Program-made: the position numbers and the translations under genes
In this document: positions 1-6,713 of the stretch, one piece after another
How positions within the stretch are numbered: the stretch's first letter is position 1
Layout: each line of letters opens with the position of its first letter
Notes under the pieces: generated by a model
Told to the model about the DNA's origin: nothing
Seen by the model: only the letters and a program-made list of their open reading frames with translations
The model's database searches: none
Source of the DNA: Verrucomicrobiota bacterium
Lineage (GTDB): Bacteria; Verrucomicrobiota; Verrucomicrobiia; Chthoniobacterales; UBA10450
DNA length: 33,782 nucleotides
Assembly (NCBI GenBank): GCA_003220155.1
Contig: QHRO01000241.1
Span: 1-33,782, forward strand
Direction: 5' to 3'

Positions 1-1090
1 TTCAGCCACGAATTCTTCCGGCTGCAAATCGACATGAAGACGGAAATCTTTTACCCGTTGCGCCGTGGCTGGTCCGATAGCCGCAATTTTCGCCGCGCCA
101 ATCTCGCGCGCGTCATCGTAAAGTTTGAAAAACATCTCGAAAAAGGAATCGACACCGTTCGGGCTGGTGAAAACGATCCAGTCATAAGAATGCGCGTCCT
201 GCACCAATTCGGCGAATTCGCGAAGATCGCTGGGCGGCTCGATCCGGATGGTTGGCAACTGGATGACATCCGCTCCCAGCGCACGCAATTGTGAGCTCAA
301 CCCGCTCGCCTGTTTGCGCGTGCGCGTGACCACGATTCGCTTACCGAAAAGGGGACGTTTTTCGAACCAGTTTAAATCCTTTCGCAAGAAAACGACATCA
401 CCGAAAATTGCGACGGCTGGCGCTCCGAAGCCCCCTGCACTCGCTCGCTCTGCGATATTTTCGAGAGTACCAACAATGGTTTTTTGATGTCCCAGCGTGC
501 CGAGACGGACGAGGGCCACCGGCAGGTCCTTTCGGCTGCCGTGCGCCAGCATTTCGCGGGTGATCGCCGCCAACCGGTCCACCCCCATTAACATCACTTG
601 CGTGCCCCCCAACTTCGCCAGTGCATCGAAGTCAATTGTGCTTTCGCTCTTCGCCGGATCCTCATGGCCAGTGAAAAAAGTGACGTGCGAATTCTGATGA
701 CGATGAGTTACCGGAATTCCGGCATATGCGGGCACGGCGATAGCGGATGTGATTCCCGGGACAATTTCGAAATCAATTCCACCAGCCGCCAGCGCTTCAG
801 CTTCTTCGCCCCCGCGTCCGAAAACAAACGGATCCCCTCCCTTCAATCGGACTACATTCTTTCCGCTACGCGATTTTTCGATTAGGAGCGCGTTGATTTC
901 ATCCTGAGAAAGCGTCTTCTCGCCGGCGCGCTTTCCGGCGAAAATGATTTCGGCGTCAACCCGCGCCCAGCCCAGCATTTCCGGATTGGCAAGCGCGTCG
1001 TAAACAATAACGTCGGCGCGCTCCAGCAACTCTTTCGCACGCAGCGTCACCAGTCCGAGATCGCCCGGCCCCCCTCCGACCAGAAAACAT
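1..1090 (-). CDS. Fused uroporphyrinogen-III C-methyltransferase / uroporphyrinogen-III synthase (3' end outside window)
   Basis: The reading frame is open from the ATG at 1088-1090 to the left edge, so about 363 codons are visible and the C-terminus is missing. Residues 1 to about 240 are a SUMT/CobA methyltransferase: N-terminal FLVGGGPGDLGLVTLRA, then VRLKGGDPFVFGRGGEE and PGITSAIAVPAYAGIPVTHR, the SAM-binding and active-site segments. From about residue 250 a HemD domain begins (GKRIVVTRTRKQASGLSSQL, then YDWIVFTSPNGVDSFF). HemD cyclises hydroxymethylbilane to uroporphyrinogen III, and SUMT methylates that product towards sirohaem or cobalamin. The start lies 9 nt after the hemC stop and in the same frame, with GAGGG just upstream. 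It is the last visible gene of the hem operon. The fusion is known in several phyla. By family length about 130-150 residues of HemD should lie outside the window. Confidence 0.93.
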
Positions 1091-1099
1091 TTTCCCTCG

Positions 1100-2119
1100 T
1101 TACTCCTGCTCCTGCTCATGCTCGAGCTTTCTAAAAACCCTTCTCGCTAATTTCTCCGGATCGTTTCCTCGCCTACTCGCCATTTTCGGCGCAGGCGCAT
1201 CGCCAAAAACCTGTGCATGCAATTCCATTTCGCCGTTCATAAATCGAGCGTGCACCCCCACCGGCAAATCGCAATCACCTTGCAGTAATCGCAAAAATTC
1301 GCGCTCCGCTCGTAAACAAAGATGCGTTTCCTGATCATCAATCGACGACACAATTTCGCACGCGACCAAATCGGCTGCGCGTATTTGCAAGGCGATGACC
1401 CCCTGACCGCCAGCCGATACGAAATTTTCTTGCGGCAGTATTTCGGCAAAAAGCTTCTGGCCTTGAAATTCAAACTCCGGCGGCATGAATCCGAGCCGCT
1501 CCAGGCCGGCGCGCGCCAGAATAATCGCGTCCCAATCGCTTTCGATAAATTTGCGCAGACGGGTTGGCACATTTCCGCGCAACCCTACGACTTGCGCGCC
1601 GGGGTTACTCCAACGCGCTTGCCTTTGTCGCCGCACACTTCCCGTCGCGATTGTTGCGACCGGTATGTGCGCTGCACTTTTCCTGAGCAACAAATCTTCC
1701 ACTGCGCCACGGGGCAACACTGCTGCGATTATAAGTGCGCCCTCAATTTCGCTGGGCAAATCCTTCGCGCTGTGCACCGCGACGTCAATGCGCTTTTCCA
1801 TCAGCGCCCGCTCAAGCTCGGTCGTGAAAATTCCTTTGCGCCCCTTTGCCCGGTCATCCCGAGCGAAGCCGAGGGATCCCGTGGAGGTTATGGTAAAGCT
1901 TTCGCGGCTGGATCCACCGGCTCTGCTTGGCACGACTGTTTCGTCGCCTCTCGTGCGAATGATTTTGGTCCCTACCTTGAGCGAAGGCCGAGTCCGAGCC
2001 AGCGCTTCCTTAACCATTCGGGTTTGCGCTAACGCCAATTCACTCCCGCGAGTGCCGAGAACTATGTCCGGTCGCGGCGTTTCATAAACACCGCTCCTCG
2101 ATGACTCTTCGACGCTCAC
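1100..2119 (-). CDS. hemC: Hydroxymethylbilane synthase (porphobilinogen deaminase) with a repeat-derived insertion
   Basis: Condenses four porphobilinogen molecules into hydroxymethylbilane, the substrate of the HemD domain encoded next. Family segments are clear: VLGTRGSELALAQT (residues 20-33), IIRTRGD (53-59), KGIFTTELERALMEKRIDVA, VHSAKDLPSE, and the cofactor-attachment region near LRLLQGDCDLPVGVHA, whose Cys would bind dipyrromethane. At 339 residues it is longer than the usual 305-315. The excess is mostly residues 62-89, which are exactly an 84-bp copy of palindromic repeat family A (1853-1936) read in phase. They fall between TRGD and KGIFTTEL, the region that forms a flexible active-site lid in characterised enzymes. 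The start is GTG at 2117-2119, 9 nt after the hemA stop, and no in-frame ATG lies before the conserved domain. The order hemA-hemC-hemD supports the call. Whether the inserted protein is fully active cannot be judged from sequence. Confidence 0.95.
   Translation of the reverse strand: MSVEESSRSGVYETPRPDIVLGTRGSELALAQTRMVKEALARTRPSLKVGTKIIRTRGDETVVPSRAGGSSRESFTITSTGSLGFARDDRAKGRKGIFTTELERALMEKRIDVAVHSAKDLPSEIEGALIIAAVLPRGAVEDLLLRKSAAHIPVATIATGSVRRQRQARWSNPGAQVVGLRGNVPTRLRKFIESDWDAIILARAGLERLGFMPPEFEFQGQKLFAEILPQENFVSAGGQGVIALQIRAADLVACEIVSSIDDQETHLCLRAEREFLRLLQGDCDLPVGVHARFMNGEMELHAQVFGDAPAPKMASRRGNDPEKLARRVFRKLEHEQEQE
1853..1936. repeat. Palindromic repeat family A, full copy inside hemC (A1)
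   Basis: This 84-bp element starts GTCATCCCGAGCGAAGCCGA, has the central AAGCTTTCGCGG and ends GCTTGGCACGAC. It aligns end to end with the 84-bp copy at 4606-4689. It equals 28 codons and sits exactly on hemC codon boundaries (residues 62-89), adding VVPSRAGG...GFARDD. Confidence 0.88.
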
Positions 2120-2128
2120 GAAGCGTCG
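2110..2128 (-). promoter_or_regulatory. Hairpin containing the hemC GTG start
   Basis: On the minus strand CGACGCT-tcgtg-AGCGTCG forms a perfect 7-bp stem with a 5-nt loop. It begins directly after the hemA TAG stop, and the loop contains the hemC GTG start. It may make hemC translation depend on ribosomes finishing hemA, or it may simply be another dispersed repeat (GTAGCGACGC recurs at 9041-9050). The structure is seen; the function is inferred. Confidence 0.4.
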
Positions 2129-3199
2129 CTACAGTTCGGATGTCCGCAATTCTCCGCTCACGCGGGCCGGGCATTCCTTTGTTGGTCGCGTTCCGGACTT
2201 AGACAACCCCAAATGTTTTTGAAAATCCGCGACGTGCTCGTCGATGATCGCTTCGGCGGCGGCCAGTTGCTGCCGGCGAAGCTCGTGTGATTCGCTGGCA
2301 ATCTGTTGCAAGGAATCAATGTCGTAGAGATAAACGCCGTCGAATTCGTTCACTTCCGGGGCAACGTCCCGTGGTACCGCAATATCGATGATAAAAAGTG
2401 GACGATCGGCTCGGTCGCGCAAAATCGGAACAAGCAACGGCGGAGTCAGCAGATGCGTTTCCGCCGCAGTCGATGAAATCAGAATATCGATTTCGCGACA
2501 CTGCTCGAGCCAGGTCCCAAACGGCACCGCAAGTCCTTCCAACTCGCTTGCCAGCTCTTCCGCGCGTGCCGGCGTCCGGTTACTTACGCGCAGATCTGAA
2601 ACCCCGCGAGAAGCGAGCGCACGCAAAGTTTTTGCGCTCGTTTCCCCAGCTCCCAACACCAGGACTTTTCGCCCTCGTAAATCACCAAAAATCTTCTCCG
2701 CCAAATCCACCGCTACCGAACCAACCGAAACCGGCCCGCGCGTAATCTGCGTCTTTGAGCGCACCTGTTTTGCCGCCCGAAAAGCACGCTGACACAGCCG
2801 ATGCAGTAACGGACCGGCATTTCCGTTCGCAAGCGCTTCTGCATAAGCGCGCTTGGCCTGGCCGAGGATTTCGGTTTCGCCCACCACCATCGAATCAAGT
2901 CCTGCCGCGACGCGAAAAAGATGCCGCGCGCATTCCGCGTTTTCCTTGCGATAGAATGCTTCCAAATCGTTTTTCGCGCTCGATCCGCCTTCGATGCGCA
3001 GGGATTGCGCAATTTCTTCGTTCGCAATATTTGTATCCGCTGCGGCATAAATTTCCACCCGATTACAAGTCGTGAGCAACAACACTTCGCTGCAGCCGAG
3101 ATCACGCAACAGTGCGGGCGATCGGGCGTGGCCAGCGAAGCGTTCGCGTGCTTCAATCGGCGCGGTGCGCTGGTTGAGACCAAAGCAAAAAAAGTTCAT
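2129..3199 (-). CDS. hemA: Glutamyl-tRNA reductase
   Basis: Reduces glutamyl-tRNA(Glu) to glutamate-1-semialdehyde with NADPH, the first committed step of C5-pathway tetrapyrrole synthesis. The N-terminus is FFCFGLNQRTAPIEARERFA. The catalytic Cys is residue 45 in LLTTCNRVEIY, followed by GLDSMVVGETEILGQAK (101-117). The NADPH-binding domain shows VLVLGAGETSAKTLRALA and VSNRTPARAEELA. The start is the ATG at 3197-3199, which shares ATGA with the stop of the upstream membrane-protein gene. A 32-residue upstream extension of the frame has no family similarity and was left out. At 356 residues it is shorter than the roughly 410-450 of many HemA proteins: little remains of the C-terminal dimerisation domain after DEHVADFQKHLGL. 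Catalytic parts are intact. Confidence 0.95.
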   Translation of the reverse strand: MNFFCFGLNQRTAPIEARERFAGHARSPALLRDLGCSEVLLLTTCNRVEIYAAADTNIANEEIAQSLRIEGGSSAKNDLEAFYRKENAECARHLFRVAAGLDSMVVGETEILGQAKRAYAEALANGNAGPLLHRLCQRAFRAAKQVRSKTQITRGPVSVGSVAVDLAEKIFGDLRGRKVLVLGAGETSAKTLRALASRGVSDLRVSNRTPARAEELASELEGLAVPFGTWLEQCREIDILISSTAAETHLLTPPLLVPILRDRADRPLFIIDIAVPRDVAPEVNEFDGVYLYDIDSLQQIASESHELRRQQLAAAEAIIDEHVADFQKHLGLSKSGTRPTKECPARVSGELRTSEL

Positions 3200-3981
3200 G
3201 CGCGATGACCGACAAATTCGATGCTCCACAAAAGCGGCAGGGCAACGGCGAACGCAAACATGCAGAGTGCGGCAATCCGCCGCGGCGCCATCCATCGCAA
3301 ATACCGGCCCTGCAAAATCGCGCCGTACAAAATCCAGATCGCGAACGCCAAGACAATCTTGGTCCAGGGCATTGGTTCGTTCACAAAAAATCCGCTGATC
3401 ATCCCCGCGCTATAGAGAATAAAACCGAACCAAAGCAGCCTTGTCATCGCGGAAAAGAGATTGGGCAGCGGTGGCAAATGATAAAAAATTGAGCGCAACT
3501 GGTGGGTCTTGAGCTGCCGTTCCTGCACCAGATACATGGCGCCGGCCACGCATGCGAGCGCGAACGCCCCGTAGGCGATTATCGAAATAGAGGCGTGAAA
3601 CTCCAACCACGGATTTGGAGCAATCGGGGAAGCGCGCGGTATATCGATCGGCGCGAGCAAGGCAGCGACTTGCAGCAAAAAAACGAGCGGCGCCGTAAAC
3701 GCGCCCATGAGCGAGAGGCGGTAGGCCGGCCCAATCAACAGGTAAATAAGGGCGATCGACCAGGCCAGAAAAACGAGCACTTCAAATAAATTCGTAATCG
3801 GACAACTCCCCAGAGTGTGTCCGCGAACGGTGAGAAATGCAGTCTGCAAAACGAAACCAAGCGCGATTGTTAGGAAGACAAATCGGCTCCGGCGAAAGAT
3901 GCGCGCCCGGAACGAAACAACAGTTCTGATCACCGCTGCCAGATAACAAATCGTCGCGAAAATCAGGAATTGCCGATCCAT
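3196..3981 (-). CDS. ccsA: CcsA/HemX-like integral membrane protein
   Basis: This is a multi-pass membrane protein of 261 residues with about eight hydrophobic segments, resembling the CcsA/HemX/CcmC family. Family-like stretches are GHTLGSCPITNLFEVLVFLAW and EFHASISIIAYGAFALACVAG followed by YLVQERQLK. Genes of this type commonly precede hemA, as hemX does. CcsA proper helps deliver haem for cytochrome c assembly, while HemX is linked to control of HemA level. The tryptophan-rich WWD haem-handling motif is not recognisable; the matching loop reads FFVNEPMPWTKIV. The HemX-like side of the family is therefore as likely as a true CcsA. The start at 3979-3981 (MDRQFLIF) begins right at the first membrane segment; a 23-residue upstream extension is rejected. 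It overlaps hemA by 4 bp (ATGA). Confidence 0.82.
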   Translation of the reverse strand: MDRQFLIFATICYLAAVIRTVVSFRARIFRRSRFVFLTIALGFVLQTAFLTVRGHTLGSCPITNLFEVLVFLAWSIALIYLLIGPAYRLSLMGAFTAPLVFLLQVAALLAPIDIPRASPIAPNPWLEFHASISIIAYGAFALACVAGAMYLVQERQLKTHQLRSIFYHLPPLPNLFSAMTRLLWFGFILYSAGMISGFFVNEPMPWTKIVLAFAIWILYGAILQGRYLRWMAPRRIAALCMFAFAVALPLLWSIEFVGHRA

Positions 3982-3989
3982 CGTGCACC

Positions 3990-4018
3990 AGAGTAAAAGC
4001 ACGCCCCCTGCTTCGCAA
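3990..4018 (-). promoter_or_regulatory. Possible promoter for the ccsA-hemA-hemC operon
   Basis: On the minus strand TTGCGA (4018-4013), a 17-bp spacer and TACTCT (3995-3990) end 8 nt before the ATG at 3981. It lies in the divergent gap facing apt. The match is weak and the leader would be almost absent. Confidence 0.3.
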
Positions 4019-4033
4019 CCAAGTCGCCAGCGT

Positions 4034-4061
4034 TTGACCTTTCCGTGCAAGAAGCTAGCAT
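4034..4061 (+). promoter_or_regulatory. Possible promoter for apt
   Basis: TTGACC (4034-4039), a 16-bp spacer and TAGCAT (4056-4061) end 10 nt before the apt ATG. A start site about 7 nt after the -10 box would leave a leader of a few nucleotides, and no Shine-Dalgarno sequence is visible. Confidence 0.4.
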
Positions 4062-4071
4062 CGGCCCCGCG

Positions 4072-4602
4072 ATGGCTCAGGACACGCTTTCGAAACTACG
4101 CGCAGCCGTACGGGATGTGCCCGATTTTCCCAAAGCCGGCATTATTTTTAAGGACATCACTCCGATTTTGAAAGACGGCGCGCTATTCCGCTCCTCGGTC
4201 GATATTTTTCTGCATCAATTGCGCAACAAACGAATCGATAAAATCGTCGGCATCGATGCACGTGGGTTTCTTTTTGGTTCTGCCGTTGCCTACGAGCTTG
4301 GCATCGGCTTCGTGCCGTTGCGCAAAAAGGGACGGCTTCCATATCGGACGGAAAGCGCGAGATATTCACTCGAGTACGGCGAAGCCGAAATGGAGTTGCA
4401 CATCGATGCGATCGAGCGTGGCGAAAAAATTGTATTAATTGACGATCTGCTCGCAACCGGTGGCACCAGCGCCTCGGCCGCAACCCTGATCGAAAAAGTC
4501 GGCGGCGATTTGATCGAGGCGATCTTTTTAATCGAGCTCGAGTTTCTGCACGGGCGCGAAAAGCTCAAGCCAACGCCAGTGACTTCGTTTTTAAAGTATT
4601 GA
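4072..4602 (+). CDS. apt: Adenine phosphoribosyltransferase
   Basis: Salvages adenine to AMP using PRPP in the cytoplasm. The 176-residue length is typical. Diagnostic segments are RDVPDFPKAGIIFKDITPIL (14-33), GIDARGFLFGSAVAYELG (60-77), PLRKKGRLPY (82-91) and the PRPP loop VLIDDLLATGGTS (121-133). The ATG at 4072 gives the usual N-terminus. A GTG at 4045 would add nine residues and lies upstream of the possible -10 box. It is divergent from the hem operon, and its stop lies just before hairpin A2, towards the convergent DUF6572 gene. Confidence 0.95.
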   Translation: MAQDTLSKLRAAVRDVPDFPKAGIIFKDITPILKDGALFRSSVDIFLHQLRNKRIDKIVGIDARGFLFGSAVAYELGIGFVPLRKKGRLPYRTESARYSLEYGEAEMELHIDAIERGEKIVLIDDLLATGGTSASAATLIEKVGGDLIEAIFLIELEFLHGREKLKPTPVTSFLKY

Positions 4603-4605
4603 CTC

Positions 4606-4689
4606 GTCATCCCGAGCGATAGTCGAGGGATCCGATTTGGTACCTCAAAGCTTTCGCGGGGGAATCCCGCGACTATCGCTTGGGATGAC
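4606..4689. repeat. Palindromic repeat family A, full copy (A2), also a terminator candidate
   Basis: The arms GTCATCCCGAGCGATAGTCG (4606-4625) and the complement of 4670-4689 pair over 20 bp with one mismatch, around a centre containing AAAGCTTTCGCGGG. It starts 3 nt after the apt stop. Its right arm supplies the last six codons and the stop of the convergent gene at 4673. It could fold in either transcript and act as a bidirectional terminator, although no T-run follows. Confidence 0.88.
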
Positions 4690-5050
4690 AGCTACATTGC
4701 TCCCCGCAATTAGGATCAGCCACCACCACTTCCACTTTGATCGCTTGCAATTCGAGCTGGTCGTGGATCGCCCGCAATAACCCCCGCGCCTCTTCGTTCG
4801 GCATGTGTTGGCAGCGCAATTCGATCCGCGCTTTGCGACCGACAAGTTCGGGATGCGCTTCCGTCATTTCGCCATCCAGAATAAATGACGCGTAAGCATT
4901 GAATTTTTCCTGCATTTCGTGCAGCTGCTCATGCCCGCCATCCCAGGGCCGGGACTCGTTCATCACCAGCAACACTTCGCCGGTTTTCTGATCGACGCCG
5001 AACAAATCGATAACCGCGGGATTGGCGATGCCGGTTGGTGTTTCTGTCAT
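4673..5050 (-). CDS. DUF6572-like conserved hypothetical protein
   Basis: A 125-residue acidic cytoplasmic protein starting MTETPTGIANPAVIDLFGVD, with KTGEVLLVMNESRPWDGG and a C-terminal part rich in helix-forming residues (EEARGLLRAIHDQLELQAIK). The pattern of a short strand, a conserved W, then HEQLHEMQEKFNAYASFILDG fits my memory of DUF6572, whose function is unknown. The start ATG at 5048-5050 is preceded by a plausible promoter; a frame extension of 120 residues upstream is repeat sequence and is rejected. The protein ends NCGEQCSCHPKR. The final CHPKR plus stop is read from the right arm of repeat A2, so the native C-terminus was probably altered. The three nearby cysteines (CGEQCSC) might bind metal, but one of them is repeat-derived. 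Confidence 0.72.
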   Translation of the reverse strand: MTETPTGIANPAVIDLFGVDQKTGEVLLVMNESRPWDGGHEQLHEMQEKFNAYASFILDGEMTEAHPELVGRKARIELRCQHMPNEEARGLLRAIHDQLELQAIKVEVVVADPNCGEQCSCHPKR

Positions 5051-5060
5051 GGGCTCGTCG

Positions 5061-5088
5061 ATTCTATTAAATAATGGCGATGGAGCAA
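5061..5088 (-). promoter_or_regulatory. Possible promoter for the DUF6572-like gene
   Basis: On the minus strand TTGCTC (5088-5083), 16 bp and TAGAAT (5066-5061) end 10 nt before the ATG at 5050. Spacing to the start is the same as for apt, implying a very short leader. Confidence 0.4.
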
Positions 5089-5144
5089 CGGTGCCGTGTT
5101 GGAATGAGCCGATTCCAAGATTGCTGCTGGATCGCCATGCTGCA

Positions 5145-5259
5145 GGAACACAGACTTCGAAAGTCTGTGCGCCCAGCGGAGTTCTACTTCGCTGAAACTG
5201 CGCTGCAGGAACAGCGGGGAGAATCCCCGCTGGGCGCAGAGGCCACAGGCCGGTGTTCC
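5145..5259. repeat. Palindromic repeat family C, copy C1
   Basis: This lies in the 328-bp gap 5051-5378. The element begins GGAACACAGACTTCGAAAGT, continues CTGTGCGCCCAGCGGAGTTC, and ends CTGGGCGCAGAGGCCACAGG then CCGGTGTTCC, giving long imperfect inverted arms with inner hairpins. It matches C2 at 21744-21852. Apart from this element, the promoter above and the hairpin at 5292-5314, I see nothing else in the gap. Confidence 0.85.
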
Positions 5260-5291
5260 CTCTACCTCCTTGGCGAGGTTTGAACGCCACT

Positions 5292-5314
5292 GATTTCGCA
5301 CGATAAGCGAAATC
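5292..5314. repeat. Perfect hairpin upstream of queF
   Basis: GATTTCGC-acgataa-GCGAAATC is an 8-bp stem with a 7-nt loop. The loop holds the TAA at 5304-5306, which interrupts the queF frame. It may be a small inserted palindrome or a leader structure. It does not match the preQ1 riboswitch consensus as I know it. Confidence 0.5.
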
Positions 5315-5378
5315 GGCACGCCTAACCCTGCTCGGGCGGAGCGAGGCACATGTTCCCGCTTCGCCCGCGGAAGCGACA

Positions 5379-5780
5379 TTGGAAACCTTTCCAAATCCAG
5401 CCCGACGCAACTACAGGATTCATTTTGAAACGTCGGATTTCACTTCGCTTTGTCCGGTAACCGGACAGGCAGATTTCGCCAAAATCGAGATCGATTACAC
5501 CCCGGGCAAGCTTTGTATCGAAAGCAAATCTCTAAAATTTTATCTGGCCTCATTTCGCACCGAGCGCGGGTTCAACGAAGCGATCACGAACCGCATACTC
5601 GATGATTTCGTTCGCGCCTGCGAACCACGTGAAGCAAACATCACCGCCTCCTTTTCCGCGCGCGGTGGAATTGCGCTGACGGTCCGAGCGAGTTTTCCGG
5701 ATCGCTCGGTAGGGCGAGACTCTGTCGAGCCGGCGAAGATCGACGGCTCCGCAGAGCGTCATCCTCCCGCCGGGAGATGA
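5379..5780 (+). CDS. queF: NADPH-dependent 7-cyano-7-deazaguanine reductase (QueF), start uncertain
   Basis: Reduces preQ0 to preQ1 in queuosine synthesis. The core is unmistakable: [13 protein letters not shown] has the thioimide-forming Cys (residue 25) and the Asp seven residues later. [15 protein letters not shown] carries the ESKS substrate-binding motif, and [13 protein letters not shown] ends the fold. The nearest canonical start is TTG at 5379 (METFPNP). However, the same frame reads on upstream from 5307 as [20 protein letters not shown], which looks like the family N-terminus, and it has no ATG, GTG or TTG before a TAA at 5304. The true start may be a rare codon such as CTG at 5328, or the gene may be damaged there. 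The C-terminal tail [19 protein letters not shown] appears to be repeat-derived. The stop overlaps the queC start (ATGA), supporting coupled expression. Confidence 0.85.
   Translation: METFPNPARRNYRIHFETSDFTSLCPVTGQADFAKIEIDYTPGKLCIESKSLKFYLASFRTERGFNEAITNRILDDFVRACEPREANITASFSARGGIALTVRASFPDRSVGRDSVEPAKIDGSAERHPPAGR
5708..5772. repeat. Repeat-like palindrome forming the queF 3' end
   Basis: GGTAGGGCGAGACTCTGTCG and AGCC form the left arm; GGCTCCGCAGAGCGTCATCC and TCCCGCC form the imperfectly complementary right arm. It encodes the non-conserved tail of QueF. No second copy is present in this window; I recognise this arm from related genomes only by memory. Confidence 0.5.
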
Positions 5781-6499
5781 AACGTGCCGTTGTTTTGCTG
5801 AGCGGCGGTCTCGACTCGGCAACGAGCCTGGCGATCGCGAAGGAGGAGGGCTATGAAGTTTTCGCGCTCTCCTTTCGTTACGGGCAGCGCCACGAGATTG
5901 AGCTCGGCTCCGCTGAACGAGTCGCCAAATCTCTTGGCGTCAGCGAGCACCGGGTGATCGAGATAGATTTGCGCGGGTTTGGCGGTTCGGCCTTAACCGA
6001 TGCGATCGAAGTTCCAAAAAATCGTGGCGCAGACGAGATGGCGAGCGGAATTCCCGTTACCTACGTCCCGGCGCGGAACACAATCTTCCTGAGCTACGCT
6101 TTGGCCTGGGCCGAAGTGATCGGGGCGCACGATATTTTCATCGGAGTGAACGCGCTGGACTACAGCGGATACCCTGATTGCCGGCCGGAATTCATCACTC
6201 AATTCGAAAAACTGGCGCGCCTGGCCACGAAAGCCGGCGTGGAGGGAACGCGTTACCAGATTCATGCACCGCTAATTGAAATGACAAAGGCCCAAATCAT
6301 TCGCAAAGGGGCAAAGCTCGGCGTCCAATTCTCGTTAACAACGAGTTGTTATGATCCGACGCCAGACGGCCGGGCGTGTGGCGAGTGCGATTCGTGTTTG
6401 TTGCGACGGAAAGGTTTTCGTGAGGCGGGCGTCGAAGACCCGACTCGCTATGCCCGTCATCCCGAGCTTAAGCGAAGGATCCCGCTGCGGAAACTCTAA
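5777..6499 (+). CDS. queC: 7-cyano-7-deazaguanine synthase
   Basis: Converts 7-carboxy-7-deazaguanine to preQ0 using ATP and ammonia, the step just before QueF. The PP-loop ATPase motif is SGGLDS (residues 9-14). [33 protein letters not shown] and [18 protein letters not shown] are family blocks. The zinc site is C191, C201, C204 and C207 in [17 protein letters not shown]. Length is 240 residues. The last 14 ([14 protein letters not shown]) are read from a family A repeat arm at 6456-6490 and replace the usual short C-terminus. The start overlaps the queF stop by 4 bp. The other preQ0 genes (queD, queE, folE) are not in this window. Confidence 0.96.
   Translation: MKRAVVLLSGGLDSATSLAIAKEEGYEVFALSFRYGQRHEIELGSAERVAKSLGVSEHRVIEIDLRGFGGSALTDAIEVPKNRGADEMASGIPVTYVPARNTIFLSYALAWAEVIGAHDIFIGVNALDYSGYPDCRPEFITQFEKLARLATKAGVEGTRYQIHAPLIEMTKAQIIRKGAKLGVQFSLTTSCYDPTPDGRACGECDSCLLRRKGFREAGVEDPTRYARHPELKRRIPLRKL
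6456..6490. repeat. Family A repeat arm forming the queC C-terminus (A3)
   Basis: GTCATCCCGAGCTTAAGCGA then AGGATCCCGCTGCGG matches the left arm of A1, A2 and A4. No matching right arm follows directly, so this looks like a half element. The queC stop lies 7 nt beyond it. Confidence 0.8.
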
Positions 6500-6575
6500 G
6501 CTAATTTCAACGAGGTGCCGCGACGGACCGCGCACGTTCTTGGATTATTTCCGAAACTCCACAAAAGCAACGCCC

Positions 6576-6690
6576 GTCATCCCGAGCGCAAGCGAGGGAC
6601 CTCCCACAAGCTCCACTGGTCACCCAAGCTTTCCTGTGTGATCCAATCCACAATACGGAGGCCCCTCGGGTCTGCGCGACTCGGGATGAC
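6576..6690. repeat. Palindromic repeat family A, full copy (A4)
   Basis: It begins GTCATCCCGAGCGCAAGCGA and ends GCGCGACTCGGGATGAC, with the family centre CCCAAGCTTTCC. It lies between the convergent queC and NlpC/P60 genes, where a hairpin could terminate both. Confidence 0.85.
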
Positions 6691-6713
6691 GGAATGGGCA
6701 CATCGGAGCCCGA

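Noticed and set aside
1322-2087. Two long plus-strand frames opposite hemC
   Set aside because: They are antisense to a clear enzyme gene, show no family features, and overlap each other in different frames.
5051-5378. preQ1 riboswitch upstream of queF
   Set aside because: The short hairpin at 5292-5314 lacks the C-rich loop and A-rich tail of known preQ1 aptamers.
4673-5410. A 245-residue version of the DUF6572 gene starting at 5410
   Set aside because: The first 120 residues translate repeat C1 and the antisense of the queF 5' region; the plausible start is at 5050 behind a promoter-like site.
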